Shown in pieces: positions 55,771-64,000 of a stretch of 64,000 nt of DNA; positions within the stretch are counted from its first letter, which is position 1; each line of letters begins with the position of its first letter. Under the pieces are notes generated by a model that had not been told where the DNA came from, did no database searches, and was given only the letters and a program-made list of their open reading frames with translations. The position numbers were made by a program, and so were the translations under genes. The stretch is from Saposhnikovia divaricata (lineage: Eukaryota > Streptophyta > Magnoliopsida > Apiales > Apiaceae). The DNA lies in the NCBI GenBank assembly GCA_036435485.1, contig CM071598.1, positions 105,088,501-105,152,500 of the forward strand, in the 5' to 3' direction.

Positions 55771-55996
55771 TTTTAAAATTTCAAAATAGTTACAAAAATA
55801 TATAGTGTACCAAAAAATAATAAATTATTTTTATATTTTGTTTTGAGAGTAACGAATCCGATATGCATCTCAAGTAACTTTCCTCAAATTGTTTATAATT
55901 GTATGGATGCGTGTTAAACAATTTTAAAAAATTGTGTATATAAAAAAATATTTAATATCACAACACATTCATTTGATATATGATAAAATTTACTTG

Positions 55997-56653
55997 GGGT
56001 TAAATGGCATTTTGGTCACTCAACTGCCTATAAACTTTCAATTGGGTCATCTAACTGAAAAAGCTTTCAATCAGGTCACTAAACACATTAAAACTTTCAA
56101 TTGAATCACTAAACACATTAAAATTTTCATGATCGTTAAGTAATGTTGACTTTAGATGGGAGGCCGTCTATTTGTGCCACTTCAGTGCCTAATCACCTGC
56201 CAGATCAGCTTGTTAACCCGTCCTAATCACCTGTTAGAAGAAGAGCAGAGGTGATGGGTGGACGGAGTTGCGAAAAGGAAGCGCGGTGGGTGGTGTTGAA
56301 AGAAGAGGCAGGGTGAAGGAAGGAGATGGAATGAAATGGAGAGGCTGCGACGCGAGGTGGGTTGGAAATTGAGTGAGAACGGGAGGTGGGTGGAGGAGCA
56401 GTAGTGAAGAAGAACAGTGGTGCAGGTTGTGGCTGAAAAGGAGTTTTGTTTGCCAACTGTACATGCCAATTGGATAAAATCAGCCATGTCAGCAAGCCGA
56501 TTCAGCTTTCCGTCCATTTCTTAACGTCCGTTAAGGCCAGTGATTCGATTGAAAGTTTTAATGTGTTTAGTGACCTGAATGAAAGTTTTTTTTAGTTGAA
56601 TGACCCAATTGAAAGTTTATAGTCAGTTGAGTGACCAAAACACCATTTAACCC
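55997..56653. mobile_element. Mutator-like element with ~115-bp TIRs
   Basis: A 657-bp element, GGGTTAAATGG ... CCATTTAACCC, with the target duplication AATTTACTTG (55987-55996 and 56654-56663; 9 or 10 bp depending on the end). The inverted repeats run about 115 bp and contain CTTTCAATTGGGTCA and ACACATTAAAACTTTCAAT. The GC-rich centre (56220-56510) is open in several minus frames but has no recognised domain. Confidence 0.9.
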
Positions 56654-56663
56654 AATTTACTTG

Positions 56664-59600
56664 GAATACACATAAATTTTCTTATTCCCTTTTATTTTTT
56701 TCCCAAGTAAATTAACGACATTTTATGCTATTTTTACAGTAAGTTCGGTTCAATATAATCATGTTTTAAGGATCATGCAATAAAAACATAATTATTAATA
56801 GAAAAAGAAATCAAATACATATTTTTCATTCTATAAATGCAAATAAAATAGGAAATGAGCAATTTTTGGGGGTAATTCTAGAGGTCCCAAAAAATTTTCC
56901 AAAAAAAATTCCCAAAAAGTGAGTTGTCATATTTTGATTGGTTATAGTTCTACTCGTGCTACGCATCGAATGAAAAATTTAATTAATTAATTAATATAAA
57001 CATATTGTTTTAATCATTATTTATATAAAAAAGAAGATAACTATTTCATTAAAATTTAAGTATAAAATTATCGTCAATTTATACCAATTGCATTAATATC
57101 AATATTATCAAACAATTATCATAACATTCACATCCCCGCTCAAACATTCTAAGCCCCTCTTTATTGTTTTTTCTTAATTTTATTTTTCATTTGATTTCTC
57201 TCATTTTTGAGAATCTTTCAACCAAGTTCATAAGTTTTTTATACATATTTTAAGTTTGTTATTTTGAAAAATTGGTATATTTAAATGTGCAGTATAATGG
57301 GTTTCTATACTTTCTATTATATTAATATTTAAAATAATTGCATGGGTCGCGATCAATTTTTCGAATAGTATTAAAAGTTCATAAACACTTATTTCTAACG
57401 ACCGTTATAAATCATTAGATTGTCTCTCAAAAAGAGGTTGAATGTTTCAGCGATATGAGAAATGATCATTACTGTGCAAGATCCATTAAACAAACGTAAT
57501 TATGATAAAGGAAAACTTTCATCTAATCTAGTTTCCTATGTGTTTGTTCCATATCTTTTTTACAAATTTTATGTTCATTTGTTAGTAAATTGATTTATTA
57601 TAGAAAAATAAACATTATCAATTAACCAAACAAATTTAGTATATCCCATTCTTTGAGTAAGATATGACTATTAGAGTTTATGCTGACTGCCATCAACTTG
57701 TTTTTAATGACAACTTAAAATGTGTATATTCAGTTTAGGAGTTTGTGTGTTGAATTTTTTATTCTTTTCTATCAGAATATGATATATTAAATATTAGTTT
57801 TTTTAACCCATAAATAGGGAAGGAAAATTAATTCGATCTGATGGTACCCGATCCGAACCCAAGAATTTTAGATACACTGAACCCGAATTTTTGGATTTAG
57901 GTTTGGATATAAATTTTAAACCCGAAATAGTTTCAATTTGCATTTGGATTTAAGTTGTACCGAACCGATATCCTATCCGAAATTCGAAACCCAATCCACT
58001 ATCGAAACCCGATACATAAATAATATAATATTATAATTTGAAATTATTTTATGTAATATTGTAGATGTAAGACATATTATTTTATTTATTTTTATTCAAA
58101 TATTTCATTAGAAATAGTCAATACTAATTTAGTAATTAGAATTTCTATTTCTCAATCTCAAATTTTATTGACATATTTAAGATGTAATTTTCTTTACTTT
58201 ACATCAAATTTTCAATTCTGTGTACAAAAAGATTTTTTTTAACATATTTTAAATTTTATATAGTATGTTAATTCGTATAATATGTTATACTGAACCCGAA
58301 TTTGGTTTCGGATATTGAGTTTTGGATTTGGATTAATTTTTAAAAGCAAAAGATATTTGGATGTGGGTTTGGATTTTACAAAATTCGGATCAAACACAAC
58401 CTGTTATCATCCAAACGCGTAAAATAAGACATTTAAAAATAAGTATCACCTATATTTTTTCTATTTAACTAACATGTTAAAATAGAAAACTGTACATGAA
58501 ACTAAAATGAAATGTGTAATATATAAACACGTAATCACATTAAAAGAAAGTGCTTACGTAGATCTGAAAAATCGTTTGTGTTGAGTACATTCATGTCATG
58601 CGTCTTTGGGGTCTTGCATGAAAATGACATAAAAATATTTTGTGTACCCAAAATTCGAACACAAAATACTCCTAAACTACGTTTTTTTTATTACACGAAA
58701 CGAAAATAATACGCGAAAAGAAAAATATGACAATTACATGTAATGTTACTCTCTGCCCAAGTTATCTAAATATGTTACTTTATAACTAAAAACAACATTG
58801 AAATTCTATAAAATAAAACTAAGAGTAGAGTACATAAAAATGAATCCCTCCTTTTTTTAATTTTGTTTATTGTTATTAATATCTCTGTTTGATTAAAATC
58901 CATCTACCAAGTTATTAAATTTTTTTTACCTATATTTAAGGTTTTGTTGATATTAAAAAATGTTATTAACCAACCAAGCAAATTCGATATGTCTGCTCTT
59001 AGATTAGGATATGAGAATTGAATACCATTACTTTAATTCAAGAATACAAAATTAAAATGGGCACCTTTTATTAGAAACAATATATAATTTTATATGTATC
59101 GACCTATATAGTTATCAATAATATTGATTTTTAAACGATTGCTTTAGCCGTTTCTCTCTCTCCTCCTCTCCTAAAAAATACTAAGCTAAAGTTTAGGGTT
59201 GACACCTGCGTTTTGGTTGATGATAAGCCCATTTTATTGTTTTCCTTAATTTTGCTTTGTTTTTCAATAAATATCTCTTTTTATTGAGAGTCTAGTACCA
59301 CGTTGGTGGGTTTTATCTACTGATATATTGGATTTTATACTTTCTCCTTGTAAATGATAACTCCCGTTTCTTTTCCTTGATTTTACTTTGTTTTTCAATA
59401 AATATATTTCTTTATTGAGAGTCTAGTATCCCGTTAGTGAATTCTGACTATCCATATATTGGGTTTTGCTCTTTCTCTTTTGAGAGTAGGTTCTTTTATT
59501 TTGGCATTCGGGATCTTAGATCTACAAGATTTTGTTATATTGGTTCATTGATATGGAATTTGGATAGTATAGAATCGCAGTTAAGGTCAGTTGTTCGAAT

Positions 59601-59676
59601 ACGTTCTCACAAGTCACATATGTATTTTCCTCACGATTAGAATCAATTGTTGGATTATTTCGCTAGAAAGACTATG
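56664..59676. other. AT-rich intergenic DNA with a CCGAACCC-rich patch
   Basis: No gene seen. 57840-58000 and 58290-58400 are rich in GAACCCGAATTTGG and GATCCGAAC motifs on opposite strands, resembling hAT subterminal regions, but matching TIRs and target duplications were not found. Two tandem-like segments near 59220 and 59360 share CTTTGTTTTTCAATAAATAT and TTATTGAGAGTCTAGTA. Confidence 0.5.
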
Positions 59677-59897
59677 AGGGTGTTTGGGGGAACTTTTTTT
59701 CAGAATAAGTCAACTTATTTTAAGATAAAGTTAGAGATTCCTAACTTTTTTTTGAAAAAAGTTAAATTTTTTTTTTGCAACTTATAGAATCTCAAACATG
59801 TATTAAATACTTGTATAAAAAAAATTATCAAAATATGAAATTTTTACTCAAAAATAAGTCCATAAGGACTTATTTTAAGTGTAGCCAAACAGACCCT
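59677..59897. mobile_element. MITE candidate with AGGGTGTTTGG ends
   Basis: About 221 bp with left end AGGGTGTTTGG and right end CCAAACAGACCCT, which are inverted. The body is T/A-rich with AATAAGTC...GACTTATT arms. No clean target duplication was found, so family and exact ends are uncertain. Confidence 0.6.
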
Positions 59898-60044
59898 ATA
59901 TATTTCAGTGATATAAGCGAGTGATGTACCACAATACTATATTAATTTATAAATACTATATTAATAAATTTATTAATTAATACTATATATTAATTAATAA
60001 ATTAATTAATTTATTATAACATTTATATTGTTTAATAATAATCT

Positions 60045-60405
60045 AAATTAAAGATAATTTTATGAGCTTCGCGTGGGCTGTAAAATCATCCAAATTTGAT
60101 TTATAGATCTCGAGATAGATCTCAAATAGTAAATATGGACTTTTTTAATATTAATAAAAAATAAATAAAATTCAGTTGTGTACCTTTTTAATTATATCCT
60201 TTTCATATTATAATTTGTTTTTAAAATTCAATTCTAATACAAACTTTTTTAATTATATCCTTTTTAGATTATAATTTTTTTAAATAAGATATAATCTTGA
60301 TCGTTTATTTTAAAAAATATTAGATTCAACGATTGTGATTATTTTGGTAGTATAGTGATCAAAACTATGGAAAAGATCTCTTTTACGCTTATTATATATA
60401 AGGAT
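60045..60405 (-). repeat. Second copy of the 53.9-55.1 kb Helitron-like repeat
   Basis: Shares AAATTAAAGATAATTTTATGAG, TTATATCCTTTTTAGATTATA, the ATAATCTTGATC core and the terminal CTTATTATATATAAG with 53920-55134, minus the MULE and one internal unit. Confidence 0.75.
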
Positions 60406-60409
60406 ATAA

Positions 60410-61005
60410 TATTTGTATAATCCTAATTGATTTTAATTTAAACATTATTTATTATTAGTATTTTTTGACGTTAAAAAAAATGTAATATATGGATATGTTA
60501 AATCAAGTAATTACTATATTTAAATTATAATTGTTAACTAACCATGGTTAGTATAATAGGATGAGAATGGTAAATAAGGAAATTTTTTAATATAATATGA
60601 TTAGTCTAAAATTTATGAATGATCTCTGATTGGTCCTAAAATAATTCATAATTTTCTGCATCTGACTATATACATGGGTAGATTCAGGTATTATAATAAA
60701 GGATATAAGGATATAATATTTGTATAATCCTAATTGATTTTAATTTAAACATTATTTATTATAAGTATTTTTTGACGTTAAAAAAATATAATATATGGAT
60801 ATGTTAAATCAAGTAATTACTATATTTAAATTATAATTGTTAACTAACCGTGGTTAGTATAATAGGATGAGAATGGTAAATAAATTTTTTTTTAATATAA
60901 TATGATTGGTCTAAAATTTAGGAATGATCTATAATTCATAATTTTCTGATTGACTAACTGCATCTGACTGTATACATGGGTAGACTCAGGTATTATAATA
61001 AAGGA
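60410..61005. repeat. Tandem duplication, unit ~297 bp
   Basis: Two adjacent copies (60410-60706 and 60707-61005) start AAGGATATAATATTTGTATAATCC and end CAGGTATTATAATAAAGGATA. They differ by a few substitutions and small indels. It directly follows the Helitron-like copy. Confidence 0.9.
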
Positions 61006-61117
61006 TAAATAAAATAAATATAGAATATAATTATGTAATAGGATATAATATGATTTTTCTTATATTAAGAAAATTATTAAATTTATTTCAAAATTATGAA
61101 AAACTTTCGACTTCTAA

Positions 61118-61488
61118 GAGCATCTCCAACCATGTAGAACCCTTAGCTAAAAGTAATTAAAACATACTATAAATAAAAATTATAGAGATTATGAAAAAAA
61201 AATAATCAACTCCAATGGAGCATTTCCCTTGTCTATATGACTATATTTTTAGCCAATCTCCTGATGTTTACTATATTTGTCGAATCTCTAGAGATAAGAA
61301 GATTACACATCATCTTTTACCATATTCAAATGATTTATTCTATATAACATACTATTTTTAAAATATAGTCAATCAATATAGCCAATACCATCTAAGCACA
61401 ACGCCATATAGGTTCAGTAAATTTTACATAATCAGTATTTTTTATCATTTTAGCCAATCATTTTAGACAACCCCATTGAAGATGCTCT
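61118..61488. mobile_element. Tourist-like (PIF/Harbinger) MITE
   Basis: A 371-bp element with GAGCATCTCCAACC and (reverse) GAGCATCTTCAATGGG ends and a 3-bp target duplication TAA (61115-61117 and 61489-61491). No ORF. Confidence 0.82.
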
Positions 61489-61491
61489 AAG

Positions 61492-62743
61492 AGTAAAGGA
61501 ATTTATCTAGAAAATATTTTTAAGTATCAAGAATTTTAAGGTAAAACTTACGAAAAAGTCTGTCCAGAGTTCTTTAAGAAGAAGTGGGCCGGCCCATAAT
61601 CAAGAAAACCCATTTTGCACTCATCCATGATCCAACAACCCAAGAACCAGTCAATTGTCCATATTTTCAAGTTTTTTTTTTTTTTTTTGTTTTTTTTTGT
61701 TTTAAGTGATATTTTCAAGTTTGCAATATATTCTTTCTTTAATTTTGAAAGAAGTAAATAATGTTAGACGTGCAGTTTAACGGTACCAACCTGCATCGCA
61801 AAACCTTATTGTACTTTTTAATTTTTAGCTATAAACTGCTAGTAAAATGGTAGATTAATTCCAATGGAGGAGAAAAAAAAAAAAGCCTTTTTAAGTTGTT
61901 TTCTTCCTGATAAAAAAAAAATAATTACTTCAAAATGTAGATGGGGAGAGACCTGGCAAAATGGGTCTGGATTCGAAGAACCGATCCGAAATTCTTGGAA
62001 CCGAGATCCGATTTTATATCCGAAATTGTTAATCCAAAATTTATCCGAATCCAAAATAATCCGATCCGAACCGAAATTAGTACATTATAGTCAAATCCTA
62101 TAATGATCCGAAAACCGATTTGATCCGATCCAAAAATTATCTGAACCGAAAATAATCCGAAATATTAGAACCGATAATGACCAGAAACCGATCAAACCCG
62201 AATAAAATTATCTGAACGAATATAAACTCAAAATGATGAACCGATATATATCCGAAACCGAAATACCTGAATAAAAAATTATCCAATAAATAAATATTCT
62301 CATGTTATAAACTTATATAATATTGATGCTCATTTTTCTGAAAATTATTTTCTTATACAAAAAAATGAGTAAGCGAAAAAATATCAACTAAAAGGATGTA
62401 AACTTGTTGTGATAAGAGTTTATAAATAAGACAATAGAAAAAAGAATTTGATATATAAGAATATCTCCAACCTCATTTTTACAACTTTTATATTATAATG
62501 GTTCACTATGATATTATATAATATCAACTTTTTAAAATGTATAAAATTGAAAATGTGTTTTCCAATGATATTTTCTCTATTGGTTAGTTACAATTTGAAA
62601 AAATATTAATTATTTTTATAAAGATAGCTACAAATAACTTCGTCACGAAGGAAAATTATGATGTTAAATTCGGCAAAAATATGTAGAAAACTGCAGAATG
62701 CTCGTGAAAGCCCTCGACTATGTATTTATTTTAGAAGTGATGA
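61492..62743. other. AT-rich intergenic DNA with CCGAAACCGAT-rich patch
   Basis: 61970-62275 is dense in GATCCGAAACCGAT-like motifs, a style seen in hAT subterminal regions, but no TIR or target duplication was found. A long T run is at 61672-61700. No gene is seen. Confidence 0.5.
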
Positions 62744-64000
62744 TGTTAGGTCCAATATGTTTGTAGAAGGGGGGGTTGAATACAAACAGTACTGTTTAAT
62801 CGAAATTTGTCCGGATAATTTAATTTATATTTTGACAAATTTGAGCGGAATTAAATGAAACAAAATTCAAGTTGAATATAAAATTATATTAACTTGAGGG
62901 CTTTGTTACAAATACAGTACAGAATTTATATCTAGTTAATAAAAACAAATTAGAAAATTCGACATGAATTTTTCTAGATTTGTTAATAAAAATCAAGATA
63001 TAGATTAGGAGTAAAAACTCGCTAATAGTACAAGAGTATCAAGTAAACAAGTTCTATCGGATCAGATATTAAAAATAATATGAACTTGATTTTCTATGAA
63101 TTTTCTGCTCCTTGTATTGTGTTCTTGATGAGAGAGAAGAGAGCAAACTGCCTTTGTTGAATGTAATATTTCTGTCTGAGATGTCTTGTGTCGATTCTGT
63201 CTTGATATATAATATTTACTGCCTCTTTATCTTCAAATATAACTGTCAAGACAATCGGCAATACAATCTATTCTTCCAAGACAACCAATTTTGTACTGCC
63301 AAGACAATAGGCAATACAATCGTCAAGACAATCAGGTTCTTCCAAGACAATCGGCAAGACAATCAAATTCTGAGATCTTTGTCTTGCTTTATCAAAAATT
63401 ATCATTCTGTCTGAAGCTTTTTCTTTTTGATCATTATCAAGACAATCTGATTTGAACTGTCAAGACAATCGTCAAGACAATCAAATCAGATTTTTATTCT
63501 ACTTTTTTAAAGCTGTTCAGAATTTATCATTACCAAGACAATCGGCAAGACAATCAGAGATTGTCTTGCTTTACTGATTTTCTTCTTCAAGACAATCAGT
63601 GATTGTCTTGTTTCTCTAAATCCCTTCTCCAAGACAATCGGCAAGACAATCAGGGATTGTCTTGCTAGTTCATTTTTCAAATTAAATTAAATTGATTAAC
63701 AAATAATCATTTTAATTTAACCTTACTTAAATAATTAATCAGATTTAATTAATCTAATAATTAATTTAATTAAAGAATTAATTCAGGATGAATTAATTAA
63801 TTAATTAAATTGACTACTTGATTTAAATTAATTAAAGAAGAATAATTATATATCCTTGGATTGTCTTAATTCTTTTCTGAATCACTGAAAGTAATAAAGG
63901 AATACCACTGAATATTTTGTTGACGTTCCATGCACGGTCTGGTTCATGAACGACTAACTTCAATGACTGTCCTTTAATTTTCACATTAAAAATGTGATTC
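62744..64000. mobile_element. Start of an LTR retrotransposon or LTR, cut by the window end
   Basis: TGTTAGGTCCAATATGTTTGTAGAAGGGGGG at 62744 is the style of a copia LTR start. No LTR end (CA plus PBS or PPT) is reached by 64000, so it is at least 1.26 kb. The flanking bases GATGA (62739-62743) would be the expected target copy. It contains the CAAGACAATC array. Orientation is undetermined. Confidence 0.55.
63244..63664. repeat. CAAGACAATC repeat array, both orientations
   Basis: Roughly 20 or more copies of CAAGACAATC, often as the dimer AAGACAATCGGCAAGACAATC, with inverted copies GATTGTCTTG at about 63558, 63601, 63654 and 63858. The copies are separated by unrelated AT-rich text, so this is an interspersed array inside one LTR rather than a strict satellite. 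Confidence 0.85.

Noticed and set aside
57830..58440. hAT element from CCGAACCCG motifs
   Set aside because: The motif density fits, but no matching inverted ends or 8-bp duplication could be found; left as a repeat-rich patch.
1..64000. Endogenous pararetrovirus, organelle DNA insert, rRNA or tRNA genes
   Set aside because: No movement-protein or caulimovirid domain order, no long plastid or mitochondrial gene stretch, and no tRNA or rRNA signature was recognised. The tRNA-like text found is limited to retrotransposon primer-binding sites.

Overview
The window is nuclear DNA of a flowering plant, most likely a eudicot. It is AT-rich, carries GT-AG introns, and is dominated by nested plant transposable elements (Ty1/copia, Ty3/gypsy Tat lineage, hAT, Mutator-like, Helitron-like, LINE-like, Tourist-like). 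Gene content is a plant ABCC transporter, a plastid DUF3143 protein and an S-domain receptor kinase. The family or species cannot be fixed from this sequence; an asterid is only a guess.

Three host loci are recognised. (1) 2776-35921 (+): an ABCC10/MRP14-like ABC transporter, now a heavily decayed pseudogene. Its exons still line up from the first TMD0 residues to the natural C-terminus, but five independent insertions of different classes and more than ten small lesions break it. (2) 36785-38696 (-): a two-exon, apparently intact DUF3143 gene of 164 codons with a putative plastid transit peptide, convergent with the ABCC relic. (3) 39633-42751 (-): an intact five-exon G-type lectin S-receptor-like kinase (857 aa, At5g24080-like, non-RD kinase). 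A possible 3' end of another gene lies at 123-385, with weak support.

About 23.4 kb of the ABCC locus is one Russian-doll insertion (3598-27046). A small gag-only copia element (5-bp TSD CTACT) entered the first coding exon. A 21-kb Tat-lineage gypsy element (5004-26065, TSD ATATA) entered its right LTR, and a 5.3-kb copia element (8931-14204, TSD GAAAC) entered the gypsy. A LINE-like retroposon also entered the same right LTR (26099-26894). All three LTR elements lie on the minus strand. The gypsy element carries two extra genes antisense to its gag-pol: a GRF zinc-finger ORF with its own TATA box beside the 3' LTR, and a four-exon gene of about 826 codons related to the plant 'putative gypsy type transposon' family (PF04195). 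These are the most unusual content of the window.

Further along the ABCC locus are a hAT element (27373-28218) and, inside one 200-bp exon, a LINE copy, a solo LTR and a Mutator-like element. From 42.8 kb to the end there is no recognisable host gene. This part is AT-rich intergenic DNA with hAT MITEs, a Helitron whose terminal hairpin was hit by a hAT element, a 4.9-kb solo LTR with exact TSD (47713-52616), Helitron-like fragments, two more Mutator-like elements, a Tourist-like MITE, a 297-bp tandem duplication, and the start of another LTR element that runs off the window and holds an array of CAAGACAATC repeats.
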